64,000 bases of DNA from Mycoplasma miroungirhinis (GCF_013008815.1 NZ_CP053097.1:1-64000); one strand, 5' to 3'; shown: positions 47,212-59,025, counted from the first letter of the stretch. Notes: a model not told the origin generated them from the letters alone. Numbers and translations: made by a program.

Positions 47212-48523
47212 GAAGTATTACACTGAACAAACACGTTTTGGTAAAACTATTTATCGTGAAATAAGACCTGGAACTGAAGAAATGTTAAATTCAGTTGACA
47301 AACCAACTATTATTGAAATTAGAAATATGGATGTAACTTATGGATATGGTTCAAAAGCTTTTCAAGCACTGAAAGATTTTAATTTAAACATATATAAAGG
47401 TGAAGTCTTAGGTTTAGTAGGTGAATCGGGAAGTGGAAAAACTACTGCAGGAAGAGCTATTATTGGTTTAACTCCTCATAGTTTTGGTCAAATTAAAATA
47501 TTAGACAAAGTTGTACCTAAAAATTTACATAAAGTTTGAAAATGAACTAAAAAGGGTAAAGACATAGTTGATTTTATGGTTAATAAAGTACAAATGATTT
47601 TCCAAGATCCAACTAATAGTTTAAATCCATTTAAAAATGTAGAATACATTATCAGTGAAGGTTTAACTAACACAAATAATTCAAAAGCAATTTATTTATA
47701 TAACTTTGATCAACAAGCTAAAAAATTAATTTATTCGCATTTATCTAAAGATTCTCACCCTCAATTTTTTGATAAATTTGAAATGGATTTAGAAAAATCA
47801 CTTACCAGTAATGATTTAGCATTTACTACTTTTTATGAAGATTTTTATAATCAAATAATTTCATTAAATAATAGTGAATTAACTACATTATTTAATGAAT
47901 TAAAACAAGAACGTGAAAATGCTAACAATATTACAGAAAAAGAAGCTAAAAAAAATCTAGTGTTAGACATTTTAAAATCAGTTGGTTTAGATGATTCAGT
48001 TTTAAATAGATATCCATTAGAATTTTCAGGAGGTCAACAACAACGGATCGGAATTTGTCGTGCTATTATTTTACAACCACAACTTTTAATAGCAGATGAG
48101 CCAATTTCTGCACTTGATGTTTCTATTCAAGCTCAAGTTATTAATATTTTTAAAGAATTAAAACAAAAATATAATTTAACTATTTTATTTATTGCCCATG
48201 ATTTAAGAATGGTTGAATATATTTCAGATCGTATTGCTGTTATGAATAAAGGTACATTATTAGAAGTAGGTTCAACTAAAGAAATTATTAAAAATCCTCA
48301 TCATCCATACACTCAAAGTTTATTAGATGCTGTTCCTTCAATTGAAGCTCAAAGAGGTTCATTAGTTGGTAAAGCATATAATCCTTTAGTTCATGACTAT
48401 GATGAAGATAATCAACCTAAATGACAAAAAATTTCTAATAATCACTTTGTTTTAGCAAACGATGAAGAATTTCCTACATTTAAGGAAAGTGCAAAAAATT
48501 ATAAATCTAAAATAATTAAATAG
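47198..48523 (+). CDS. oppF: Oligopeptide ABC transporter ATPase OppF
   Basis: A 441-residue ATPase. Walker A is GESGSGKT near 76, the Q-loop is MIFQDPTNSLNPF near 133, the signature is FSGGQQQR near 275, Walker B is LLIADEPISALD near 295, and HPYTQSLLDAVPS follows. About 90 extra residues lie between the Q-loop and the signature (around 150-250), an insertion in the helical subdomain. The ATG at 47198 follows GTGAGGTTCAAA inside the oppD end; an upstream in-frame GTG at 47186 is less likely. A terminator follows and closes the operon. Confidence 0.95.
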
Positions 48524-48526
48524 CAA

Positions 48527-48557
48527 AAAAAATCAAGATCGTTTTGACCTTGATTTT
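48527..48557 (+). terminator. Bidirectional terminator between oppF and the HAD gene
   Basis: AATCAAGATC and GACCTTGATT pair with one mismatch around GTTTT, flanked by A and T runs. It can end oppF and the convergent HAD-deoB transcript. Confidence 0.8.
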
Positions 48558-49427
48558 TTAATGCAATAAAAATTTCTTTATAACTTTATTTAAACGATAT
48601 AAATAATCAATAATAGCTTCACCTAAACCATTTTGTTCAACACTAGAAGTATGGTATTTAGCTTGTAATTTTACTACTTGAGGACTATTTGCCATTGCAT
48701 ATGAATAACCACATATTTTTAACATATCCACATCATTTTTACTATCACCTGCACAAAATACATCTTCTAAACTTAATTCATTTTGATAAAATGTTTCAAC
48801 TATATATTTAATAGCAGATCCTTTGGAAATATTTTTAGCCATAATTTCGATATTAGATGATGTTTCAATAAAATATACATTAATAGTTTTTAAAAATTTT
48901 GTAATTTTTTTAAAGTATTTAGGTTTACAAATAAATTCAATTTTTATAATATCATTTATTTCTTGATTTTTATATTGATTAACTATATCTCTTCCTTTGT
49001 CAGTATCAAAATGATAAGCTAATGTTGCTTCTAAACTACTTTGATTAGTAAAATTTGAATAAAAATATTGATAAGAATTTCAAAAAATAATTTCTAATTG
49101 ATTTTTATTTGCAAAATCAATAATTTTTTTAGCTGCTTCATTATCAATTGTCTTTTGATAAATAAATTCATTTTTTTGCATATCAAAAATACTTGCACCA
49201 GTTGAACCAATTAAATATCTAGCATTTAATTGTTTACCAACGTTTTTTACACGTTCAAACACTGGATTTCCAGTACATAAATTAAATAATGCAGGTTTAG
49301 GATTTTCTTCACTTTTTGTTGTAGCAAACTTAATATCACTGATTGTTTCTTGTGAAGCTTTAAAATTTGAACTATATAAAGTTCCATCCATATCAGTAAA
49401 AATTAGTGGTAATTTAAGATCTTGCAT
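48558..49427 (-). CDS. Cof-type HAD family phosphatase
   Basis: A 289-residue hydrolase of the Cof/YidA (HAD IIB) type. Motif I is FTDMDGTLYSS near residues 10-20, with both catalytic aspartates. Motif II is in NLCTGNP, a Lys lies in the KGSAIKYIVE stretch near 202, and motif IV is CAGDSKNDVDML near 225. A cap domain lies between. Such enzymes dephosphorylate sugar phosphates or flavin and nucleotide phosphates; the substrate is unknown. Its ATG directly abuts the deoB stop, so it is coupled to deoB. Confidence 0.9.
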
Positions 49428-50621
49428 TTATATTAATTCCTCAAAAATATCTTCACCTGTTTCAAGTAAATTACATCCAAAATTTTTTGCAATAATATTT
49501 CCAGCTGTTCCTAATCCATTTAAAGGTCTATTGAAAATTTGTGGTTTTTTAAACGATTTTGCAAAAATTGTAAGTGGTAATGCTTCACGAGTATGATCGC
49601 TTCCTTTTCATGTTGGGTCATTTCCATGATCTGATGTAATTAATAGTAAATCATCGTCTTTCATAGCATTAATTAATTTAGTTAATTTAATATCAAATCT
49701 AGAAATATTTTCTGAGTATCCTTGAGCATCTCTTCTATGTCCATAATGACTATCAAATTGTACTAAATTAACAAACACAAATTGATTTTCAGTGTTTTGT
49801 GTAGCTATATCAATAGCAATATCCATGTTTTCATCATCACTAGCAGGACCATAAACAACATCAATACCTTCACCTGTAAAAATATCTTTTATTTTACCAA
49901 CACCAACTGTTTGAATTCCTTTTTCTTGTAATTGGTTTAATAAAGTTTTCTTTGGAGGTTTATTTGCATAATCATGACGATTAAATGTTCTTGTAAATTC
50001 ACCATTTTCTCCAACATAAGGTCTTGCAATAACTCTTGCTACATTTCATTCTGGTTTACTTGAACAAATTTGACGAGCTTTTTTTGCATACTCATATAGT
50101 TTATCTAAACCTAAATATTTTTCATGACCACAAATTTGTAATGTACTATCTGCAGATGTATAAACAATTATTTCTCCTGTTTCAAGTGATCTTTGACCTA
50201 ATTCTTTTAAAATAACAGTTCCACTTGCAGCTCTATTTCCAATTAATTTTCTACCATCTCATGCTTTTGAAAGTTTAACTATTAAATCATCTGGAAAACC
50301 ATTTTCAATAAATTGTGGACTAGGTACTTCTGTTAAAATACCCATCATTTCTCAATGTCCGGTTAAAGTATCTTTACCATTTGACATTTCATGTATTCTA
50401 GCCATATAAGCTAAAGGATTTTTATTTTTTTTATGATGATCTGCAATTTTTGCAATTTCACAAATTCCTAATTTTTTTCAAGTTGGAATTTCAAATTCCA
50501 AAACTTCAGATGCATGCAAAAAACTATTTGCTCCTTTATCATTAAATTCTTCTTGTCTAGGTTCTTCACCAATTCCTAAGCCATCAGTTACTAACATAAA
50601 AATACGTTTAAATTTTTTCAT
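49428..50621 (-). CDS. deoB: Phosphopentomutase
   Basis: A 397-residue metalloenzyme of the alkaline phosphatase superfamily. It interconverts ribose or deoxyribose 1- and 5-phosphate in nucleoside salvage. The N-terminal [10 protein letters not shown] holds metal ligands, [14 protein letters not shown] near 82-95 holds the phosphorylated Thr, [10 protein letters not shown] and [16 protein letters not shown] follow, and [20 protein letters not shown] near 336 supplies further ligands. Length is normal. It leads a two-gene minus-strand unit with the HAD phosphatase. Confidence 0.97.
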
Positions 50622-50736
50622 ATTATGTCCTTAATATATTTTTTTGAAGTTATATATTTAATTTTATATTAAATATGATAATTGTAGGTTTAATAAGATA
50701 AAATTAAATATATTTATATAAATAGAAAGGCATTAT

Positions 50737-52125
50737 ATGAAACAAAAAACTAAAATAATTGCAACAGCTGGTCCAGCTTGTGAAAACTATGAAGTAATGA
50801 AAGAATTAATAACATCAGGTGTGACTGCAATACGAGCAAATTTTAGTCATGGAACTGGTAAAGATCATGTTAAAAAATATGATATAGCTAGACAAGTAGC
50901 AAAAGATTTAAATGTTAATATTTCTTTAATTTTAGACACTAAAGGGCCTGAAATTAGAATAGGTAAAATTGAAAATGACGGACAAATGATTTTAAAAAAT
51001 CAAGAACTAAACTTAATTTGTGGTTTTGAAATTTTTAAAACTATGATAGGTGATGCTTCTAAAGTAGCAGTTAGTTATGATATGCATTTAAATTTAAAAG
51101 TAGGAGATATTGTTTTATTAGATGATGGAAAATTAAAAACTAAAGTAACTAAAATAGATAATAATATCGTTACTGTTTTAACTCAAAATCAACATTTTTT
51201 AAAAACAAATAAAAGAATAAATCTTCCTGGTATTGAATTTAGCATACCTTTTTTAGATGACAAAGATAAAAATGACCTTTTATTTGGTATCTCATACGGA
51301 GTTGATATAGTGGCTGCTAGTTTTGTAAATAATAAACAAAATTTACAAGAATTAAGAAAATTTTTAGATGAAAATGGTGGACAAAAAATTCAAATTTGTT
51401 CAAAAATTGAATCACAAACTGGCATTGATAATATTGATGAAATTATTGAATATTCTGACTCAATTATGGTGGCAAGAGGTGATTTAGGTCTTGAAGTCAA
51501 CTATTATCAAGTTCCTCAATATCAACAAATGATTATCCAAAAATGTAATATCGCCAAAAAAGAAGTTATTGTTGCGACACAAATGTTAGATTCAATGGAA
51601 ATAAATCCATTACCTACAAGAGCTGAAGTTACTGATGTATATTGAGCTACAACATCAGGAGCTGATACAACTATGTTAAGCGGTGAAACTGCAAGTGGTA
51701 ATTTTCCTTCTGAAGCTGTTAAAACAATGTATGAAATTAATAATCAAGCTAATGAAGATTTCTTTGCAAACGAAAAACAATATTTTGAATATATTTGAAA
51801 TATTTTAATTAATTCTAATGATGATTCAAAATGAGCATATGATATTGCAAAAGATGTGTATGATAAAAAAGAAGATTATGTTTTTTGTTTAGTTTCAGAC
51901 TATAACAAATTAAAAACTCTTTCAAAATATAAACTATATGCAAACATTATTGCTATTTTTGATAGCCCTCAAATGCACAATAAAATCGGAATTTTAAACA
52001 ATGTATTTTCAATTAAAGATACAGAAAATGAATTTTTAGAAATTTCACAAACAAATAAAATCACTAAAAAACTTTATGATATTTTTAATTTAGAAAACAA
52101 AAATTATCAAATTATCAAATTATAA
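50737..52125 (+). CDS. pyk: Pyruvate kinase
   Basis: A 462-residue glycolytic enzyme that makes pyruvate and ATP from phosphoenolpyruvate. [15 protein letters not shown] and IRANFSHGT open the barrel, [14 protein letters not shown] follows, then a B domain. [18 protein letters not shown] near 224-240 holds the catalytic Lys, and [13 protein letters not shown] and [20 protein letters not shown] are the remaining signatures. The C-terminal domain is shorter and less conserved than in E. coli, so allostery may differ. The 3' end overlaps the convergent YigZ-type gene by 6 bases. Confidence 0.96.
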
Positions 52126-52482
52126 TTTATTATCTAATATTTTTAATGCACCAGAAGCAGTTTTAATATATGCTCCTGGTAATTTATTTTTTCCTAGTAA
52201 AATACCACCGAAATATCTAATCACAAAAACAGCAATATTTTGTCTTTTTTGAATTTTTAAAAGATTTAAAAGCGGTATTCCAGCTGAACCCTTTGGTTCT
52301 GAATTATCATCACCTTTTTCTTCTAATCTCCCATTTTCAAAAATTAAATAAGCATAGCAAATATGTTTAGCTTTTGGGTGTAATTTTCACAATTCTTGAT
52401 TGATTTCAGAAACTTGCGATTTTGACGTAACTTCATAAGCAAAAGCTATAAATGTAGATTTTTTAATGATTAATTCAAACAT
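52120..52482 (-). CDS. YigZ/IMPACT family protein (N-terminal domain only)
   Basis: A 120-residue protein. KKSTFIAFAYEVTS near the N-terminus, then DDNSEPKGSAGIPLLNLLK and VFVIRYFGGILLGKNKLPGAY, match the UPF0029 (IMPACT N-terminal) domain. The second ferredoxin-like domain of full YigZ is missing, so it is a short form. The biochemical role is unclear; some relatives affect translation control. It lies tail to tail with pyk. Confidence 0.85.
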
Positions 52483-52535
52483 ATATTTATTATATATTTT
52501 TCAAATAAATAATAATAAAAGTTATAATTTTAATT

Positions 52536-53441
52536 ATGATTAAATTAGCAGTAAAATACAGTGAAAGAATTGATAAATACATTACTAATAACTCAGAAAT
52601 TACTAGAAATGATGCACAAGAATTAATAAGACAAGGTGCAGTGAGTGTTGATGGAATGAAAATAAATAAGACTAAATTTATAGTTTCAGAAAACCAAGAA
52701 ATTTTAATTGAAAAATTAATTGATAAAACAGTTCATATTGATGCTCAAAATATTACTTTAAATATTGTCTATGAAGATGATAAACTTATTGTAATAAATA
52801 AAGAATCAGGTATGGTAACTCATCCTGCACCTGGTAATTATAAAAACACACTTGTAAATGCTCTAATGTATCATTTTAAAAATAATTTAAGTAATGAAAA
52901 TGGATTACTAAGATTAGGAATAGTACATCGATTAGATAAAGACACAAGTGGTTTATTATTAGTTGCAAAAGATAATAAAACACACCAATTTTTAGCAGCA
53001 CAGTTAAAAGATCATAAAATCGATCGTAAATATTTAGCAATTGTTGATGGAATAATTGAAAATGAAATTACAAATATTGACCTTCCAATTGGACGTGATC
53101 CAAAAAATCGTCAAAAGATGGCTGTTACAAAAACAAATTCTAAATTAGCTCAAACTAGAATAAAAGTGTTAAAACAAATTTATGTTAACAATAGCATAAA
53201 AACATTAGTTGAATGTCAGTTAAAAACAGGTCGTACTCATCAAATTAGAGTACATTTAGCATATATTAAACACCCAGTTTTTGGTGATCCATTATATGGT
53301 AAAAAAGAAGATTCATTTAATCAAAGACTTCATGCATATAAAATTACTTTTAAACATCCAAATGGAAAAATAATGACATTTGAAATTCCAATGCCTTTAG
53401 AAATGCAAAAAGATATTAATGTATCTGAATTGAATTTATAA
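52536..53441 (+). CDS. rluD: Pseudouridine synthase, RluA/RluD family
   Basis: A 301-residue enzyme. An S4 RNA-binding domain (about 9-70, with ITRNDAQELIRQGAVSVDG) precedes the catalytic domain. LGIVHRLDKDTSGLLLVAK near 128-146 contains the catalytic Asp, and LKTGRTHQIRVHLAYIKHPVFGDPLYG near 229-255 is the second signature. It isomerises uridine in RNA, most likely in the 23S helix 69 if it is RluD; the target is inferred. The start ATG at 52536 has TATAATTTTAAT just upstream, so the mRNA may be nearly leaderless. Confidence 0.92.
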   Translation: MIKLAVKYSERIDKYITNNSEITRNDAQELIRQGAVSVDGMKINKTKFIVSENQEILIEKLIDKTVHIDAQNITLNIVYEDDKLIVINKESGMVTHPAPGNYKNTLVNALMYHFKNNLSNENGLLRLGIVHRLDKDTSGLLLVAKDNKTHQFLAAQLKDHKIDRKYLAIVDGIIENEITNIDLPIGRDPKNRQKMAVTKTNSKLAQTRIKVLKQIYVNNSIKTLVECQLKTGRTHQIRVHLAYIKHPVFGDPLYGKKEDSFNQRLHAYKITFKHPNGKIMTFEIPMPLEMQKDINVSELNL

Positions 53442-53491
53442 ATTTATAAATAAATATTATATAATTTAAAATATTAAATTAAGGAGTAAAT

Positions 53492-54430
53492 ATGAACCCA
53501 TTTTTCTTTGGAAATCAAAAAACAAGAGAAGAATTAATGCAAGAAGATAAATCTAAGTTCAGACCTTGATTTATTTGATTTACAATTGCTTTAGCTATTA
53601 CATTTTTATTAGCTGTTGCAGGTTTAAGTGTTGTTTTAGCTTTTAATAAGAATTATTATACTGAATTTCAAAAAATTGTTGTAAGAGATCACGCAGACTA
53701 TGCAGCAGCACAAATAAATGCAGAAACTCAAAAACAAATGGTTTATTTATACATAAGTGCAATTTTACCATTTATTTTATTTGGTATTATGCTTGCAATA
53801 TTTATTAAAAATTTTTCAAAAAGTGTACAAAAAAAAGATTATTCAGTATTTAATCCAGGTTTTTTTACTTTTAGCGTTGTATTAATTATTTTTTACATTA
53901 TTACCAATTGAAATTTACCATATAGAATTTCAACTATGAAAAATGATGATTATTTTTCTATTATTTCAATTTTTAATATTATATTTTATGTTTTAAGTTA
54001 TTTATTTATTGGTTCTAAATGTAGTAAAATCACAAAAACATTTAGAATGGCTAAATTATATGAAAAATCTAAATCATTAGAAGAACAATTTGCAAAAAAT
54101 CCAAATCAATCTTTTAATGATTTATTTGCAGGTTTTGCAAACCAAAATAACAATTTTAATTCTGCTTCACAAGAAACACAACCACAAAATGAAGATAAAA
54201 CTCAACCTTTAGAAATGAATGAAGAAGAGATTAATATTTTTAAGGAAAATCCAGAAATTATAACCTCAATTTATTATCAAAAATTAAAAAATATGAGTCG
54301 AGAACAATTAAATTTAATTGCAAACAAATTAAATATTTTTGGTAATAATGATTTAACTGATATTCAACTTAAGGTGAAAATTGCTCAAATTTATCTGTCA
54401 AAAGAAAACAAAGGTAAAAATAATGATTAA
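53492..54430 (+). CDS. Unknown membrane protein with SAP-like tail
   Basis: A 312-residue protein with four likely membrane segments in its first 185 residues (about 29-50, 92-112, 125-145, 160-180). A polar Asn/Gln-rich linker follows, and then a short helical C-terminal module near 272-305. That module (MSREQLNLIANKLNIFGNNDLTDIQLKVKI) has the spacing of a SAP-like or LEM-like motif, usually a nucleic-acid or protein-docking element; this is a by-eye match. The ribosome site is AAGGAG. It overlaps the next membrane gene by 8 bases. Function is unknown. Confidence 0.8.
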
Positions 54431-55529
54431 TTTTGAAAATACTCAACAAGCTACTACAAATGCAACAACAAGTAATACTAATAACACTATAATTTTATTG
54501 TTTGCTTTTATTTTAATTGTAAGTTTATATATTGCAGTTAAATTTTCAATTCATTTTAAAAAAAGTTTGGAATATACAAAAAAAGCAATAGGATATAAAC
54601 TAAAAAAACCTTTTGTGTATGGATTAAAATTTTCAACTCCTTCTTTAATAAATTTATTTATTTTTGAAATTTTGTTAGTAGTAATTATGATTTGAACTGC
54701 TATTAATTTTGCTTCAGATATTAAGAATTTTTATAAAAATTTAGAACAAACCAATTCAGATAATCAAACCACTCAATTATTTTTTGATTATGCAAGTCCA
54801 AGGTCTTTATTTAATTACTTTACTATCTCTCTTGCATGAATTTATGCTCCATTAGTATTTTTATATAATTTTATTATTTTTAAGAAATCATTTAAAGATG
54901 AACAATATCACGATAAAAATTTTGCTTTTAAATTAAAAGAAGATCTTTTAGAAGAATATAAAGAAAATCAAATGTTTAAAGAAATAAAAATTGACATTGA
55001 AGATATGAAAACTAAGAATCCACTAGGAGCAAAAGTTTTAGCAAAAAAAACATATGAATTTAATAATTTTGATCAATTAGATTTTGCAAAAGCTTATAAA
55101 TTCGCCTTAGAGATGGAATTTATTAAAAATTACTACGAATTTTATGTTAAAAACTTTACCTTTTTTGGAAAATACTTTGAAGATAAAAAAATTTTAAATT
55201 TTCAAATTGATTATCAAAATGATTATTCATCAACTATGGATAAACAAATTCAATGAATGAACGATGTAGATAGAAGTTTTAAAAACAATAAAGACAATGT
55301 ACCTTTAGAACTTTACAATTATAAAAATATAAATATTACATTAATGAAAAATCAAAGAAAAAATTCATCATTAACTACAAATACAAATGATATAAATTAT
55401 TTAGGTGCTGATCCATCAATTCATTTATCTTATTCATTAGATGGTAATGTACAACCAAAATTAGATATTTTAGATATTTTAAAAGTAATATCAGAGAATA
55501 CTTGAAAAAAACTTATTTTAAAAATTTAA
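54423..55529 (+). CDS. Unknown membrane protein paired with the preceding gene
   Basis: A 368-residue protein. A short Thr/Asn-rich start precedes three likely membrane segments (about 23-42, 76-96, 138-158) and a cytosolic or external helical domain of about 200 residues rich in Lys and Asn. No motif known to me is present. The start overlaps the upstream membrane gene by 8 bases, so the two proteins are made together and may form a complex. A terminator follows, and the ribosomal operon starts afresh downstream. Confidence 0.82.
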
Positions 55530-55532
55530 TTT

Positions 55533-55552
55533 AATGCCTAAGGGCATTTTTT
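55533..55552 (+). terminator. Rho-independent terminator before rpsL
   Basis: AATGCC and GGCATT form a 6-bp stem with a TAAG loop and a TTTT tail, 3 bases after the membrane gene stop. Confidence 0.88.
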
Positions 55553-55613
55553 ATTACTTTAGTTAAGTAATTTAAAATACAAAAAATATAAAGATGAAAA
55601 ATATTAATTTTTT

Positions 55614-55643
55614 TTGCCTTCACCGGGTAAGTTGTTGTATAAT
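55614..55643 (+). promoter_or_regulatory. Promoter of the rpsL-rpsG-fusA operon
   Basis: TTGCCT (55614) and TATAAT (55638) are 18 bases apart, the best two-box promoter in the window. The leader to rpsL is about 58 bases. Confidence 0.7.
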
Positions 55644-55707
55644 AATAAAGAATTTATTTTTAAATTCCATATTATAATAAATTATCAAACATAAAAGAAA
55701 GGAAAAA

Positions 55708-56124
55708 ATGCCTACAATTAGCCAACTTATTAATAGTGGACGTAAAGATAAAGTTATTAAACCAAAAGCACCTGCTTTATTATTATCTTATAATTCACTA
55801 TTGAAAAAAGAGAAAAAAATCCCTGCACCATTTAAACGTGGTGTATGTACACGGGTAGGAACAATGACACCTAAAAAACCTAACTCAGCTACTCGTAAAT
55901 ATGCTCGGGTAAGACTTTCAAATGGTATGGAAGTTACAGCATATATCCCAGGTGAAGGACACAACTTACAAGAACACTCAGTTGTTTTAATAAGAGGTGG
56001 AAAAGTTAAAGACTTACCAGGGGTACGTTATACAATCGTTAGAGGTACACAAGATACAGCTGGAGTTAATAATCGTAAACAAGGTCGTTCAAGATACGGT
56101 GCTAAAAGACCAAAAGCTAACTAA
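55708..56124 (+). CDS. rpsL: 30S ribosomal protein S12
   Basis: A 138-residue S12. [15 protein letters not shown] at the start, [27 protein letters not shown] in the middle and the loop [18 protein letters not shown] near 104-120 are conserved. The streptomycin-site lysine in TPKKPNSA is present. S12 helps decoding at the A site. It heads the str operon (rpsL, rpsG, fusA) and follows AAAGAAAGGAAAAA. Confidence 0.98.
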   Translation: MPTISQLINSGRKDKVIKPKAPALLLSYNSLLKKEKKIPAPFKRGVCTRVGTMTPKKPNSATRKYARVRLSNGMEVTAYIPGEGHNLQEHSVVLIRGGKVKDLPGVRYTIVRGTQDTAGVNNRKQGRSRYGAKRPKAN

Positions 56125-56167
56125 TTAAATTCAATTATTTTATTAAAATTTTAAAAGGAGAAATTAT

Positions 56168-56638
56168 ATGTCAAGAAAAAGACAAGCCCCAGTGCGTGAT
56201 GTTTTAGCAGATCCAATTTTTAACTCTAAAATTGTTACTAAATTAATTAATACAATTATGTTAGATGGTAAAAAATCTATAGCAGAAAATATCTTGTACT
56301 CAGCCTTTGATATTATCAAAGAAAAAACTCAAAAAGATCCAATGGAAGTATTTAATACAGCTATTGAAAATATTACTCCACAATTAGAAATTAGATCACG
56401 TCGTATTGGTGGAAGTAACTACCAAGTTCCTGTAGAAGTATCAGCTAGAAGAAAACAAACTTTAGCTTTACGTTGATTAATTCAATATTCACGTTTAAGA
56501 AATGAAAAAACAATGGATTTACGTTTAGCAAATGAAATTATTGATGCATCTAATAAAACTGGTGGATCAATTAAAAAACGTGAAGACACTCATAAAATGG
56601 CAGAATCAAATAAAGCATTCGCTCATTTTAGATGATAA
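56168..56638 (+). CDS. rpsG: 30S ribosomal protein S7
   Basis: A 156-residue S7, normal in length. [36 protein letters not shown] and [30 protein letters not shown] are the signature segments. It nucleates the head of the small subunit on 16S rRNA and can repress its own operon in other bacteria. It follows AAAAGGAGAAATT. The last codons include TGA as Trp before TAA. Confidence 0.98.
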
Positions 56639-56720
56639 TTTTTGTTATTTAGAAAAAAATCAAAATTATACTATATTATTATCATAATTAAAATAAGCAA
56701 AGGATGAAAAATATATTTAT

Positions 56721-58814
56721 ATGTCAAGAGAATATCCATTAGAAAATTACCGTAATATTGGAATTATGGCTCACATCGATGCCGGAAAAACAACAACAAC
56801 AGAACGTATTTTATATCACACAGGAAAAATACATAAAATTGGTGAAACACATGAAGGTGCTAGCCAAATGGACTGAATGATTCAGGAACAAGAAAGAGGT
56901 ATTACAATAACCTCAGCTGCAACTACAGCATTTTGAAAAGGAAAAAGAATTAACATAATCGATACACCTGGTCACGTTGATTTTACAGTTGAAGTTGAAC
57001 GTTCACTACGTGTATTAGATGGTGCTGTTGCAGTTTTAGATGCTCAAAGTGGGGTAGAACCTCAAACCGAAACAGTTTGAAGACAAGCAACTACATATAA
57101 AGTACCTAGAATTGTTTTTGTTAATAAAATGGATAAAGCTGGTGCAAGTTTTAAAAACTCAGTTGAATCTGTAAGAACACGTTTAGGTGGTAAATGTTAT
57201 GCTATTCAATTAAATATTGGTGAAGAATCACAATTTAATGGAATAGTTGACTTAGTACAATTAAGAGCTTATGAATTCGATGGACAACCAGAAGAAAATA
57301 TGAAAGACATCGAAATTCCTGATTATTTAAAAGACGAAGTAATGTTATTACGTCACGAACTGATTGAAGCTGTTGCTGACTATGATGAAGAAATTATGAT
57401 GTCAGTTTTAGAAGGTGAAGAAATTTCAGCTGAAAAATTAAAACAAGCTATTCGTGCAGCTACTTTAACAAGTGAATTTTTCCCAGCAGTTTGTGGTACA
57501 GCATTTAAAAACAAAGGTGTTAAATTAATGATTGATGCAGCTGTTGATTACTTACCAAGTCCTTTAGATGTACCTGCTATTAAAGGTCATTTAGGTGATA
57601 AGGAAGTAAACATTAAAGCAGCTGATGAAGAAAGTTTCGCAGCTTTAGCATTTAAAGTTATGAATGATCCATATGTTGGAAACTTAACATTCTTTAGAGT
57701 TTATGCTGGAGTGTTAGAAAAAGGAAGCTACGTAAAAAACTCAACTAAAGACCAAAAAGAAAGAATTAGTCGTATTTTACAAATGCATGCTAACTCACGT
57801 CAAGACATAGATGAAGTTAGAACAGGAGATATTGCTGCTGCTGTTGGATTAAAATCAACTACAACAGGAGATACCTTAATAGCAGAAAAAGCTCCAGAAA
57901 TTATTTTAGAAAAAATGGAATTTCCTGAACCAGTTATTTCTCAAGCCTTAGAACCTGCAACAAAAGCTGCTACTGAAAAACTTTCATTAGCATTACAAAG
58001 ATTATCAGCAGAAGATCCTACTTTTAGAACATTTACTGATGAAGAAACTGGACAAACAATTATTGCTGGTATGGGTGAATTACACTTAGATATTATTGTT
58101 GACCGTCTAAAAAGAGAATTTGGTGTGGAAGTAAATGTTGGAGCACCTCAAGTTAGTTATCGTGAAACAATTACAAAATCAGCAGATGTTGAAGGAATTC
58201 ATAAAAAACAATCAGGTGGAAAAGGACAATACGGACACGTATGAATTAAATATGAACCAAACCCAGATGGTGGTTTTGAATTTATTGATAAAATCGTTGG
58301 TGGTAAAATTCCAAAAGAATACATTAAATCAATTCAAAAAGGTTTACAAGAAAAAATGGATATTGGTATTTTAGCTGGTTATCCAATGATTGATATTAAA
58401 GCTACATTATTTGATGGTTCATACCATGATGTCGATTCATCTGAATTAGCTTATAAAATTGCAGCTTCTAAATCACTTACAAAAGGTAAAGATTTACTTG
58501 GAACTGTTTTATTAGAACCAATTATGGATGTTGCTGTTACTGTTCCTGATGATTATTTTGGAGATATTATGGGTGATATTTCTCGTCGTAGAGGACAAAT
58601 TAGAGGGGATGAAACTCGTTCAGATGGTGTTCACATCATTAAATCATTTATTCCTTTAAGTGAAATGTTTGGATATGCAACTGATTTACGTTCAATGACT
58701 GCTGGTCGTGGAAACTACCAAATGTGATTTGACCACTATGAAAAAATGCCTAAAAACTTATCTGATGAAATCATTAAAAAACGTGGTGGAAAAGTAAAAG
58801 TTGAAGAAGATTAA
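56721..58814 (+). CDS. fusA: Translation elongation factor G
   Basis: A 697-residue GTPase that drives ribosomal translocation. G1 is [12 protein letters not shown] (about 17-28), G2 includes [12 protein letters not shown]3 is DTPGHVDF (about 82-89) and G4 is NKMD (about 136). Domains II-V follow, with [20 protein letters not shown] and GRGNYQM near the C-terminus. Length is normal. It is the third gene of the str operon, has a weak ribosome site (AAAGGATG, 18 bases away), and is followed by a terminator. EF-Tu is not here. Confidence 0.98.
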
Positions 58815-58831
58815 TAATATATCTTTATAGA

Positions 58832-58869
58832 AATGAAACATTTAAATTAATAGTGTTTCATTTTTTTTT
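58832..58869 (+). terminator. Rho-independent terminator of fusA
   Basis: AATGAAACA and TGTTTCATT form a 9-bp stem, followed by an uninterrupted T run. The remainder of the gap to 59047 is AT-rich and shows only the promoter for the next operon. Confidence 0.85.
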
Positions 58870-59019
58870 ATTTTTTTTACTAAAAACCACTCAAAGTCAC
58901 ATTGTTTAAATATTTCAAAGAATAAAATCACTAATATTTTTTTGTAATTTTTTATAAAAAAATTTGCATTATTTTCTTTAAGAAAAAGAATAAAAAAAAC
59001 AAATAAATAATTTTAATTA

Positions 59020-59025
59020 TATAAT
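59020..59025 (+). promoter_or_regulatory. -10 box upstream of the HTH-nuclease operon
   Basis: TATAAT lies 22 bases before the ATG at 59048. The ribosome site AAGAGGTAAC lies between them. Confidence 0.5.

Noticed and set aside
29319-48523. Long genes that look broken into many fragments by TGA, as if pseudogenes
   Set aside because: Every break is TGA in one frame, and in known families the position fits Trp. With UGA read as Trp, each is a single intact gene.
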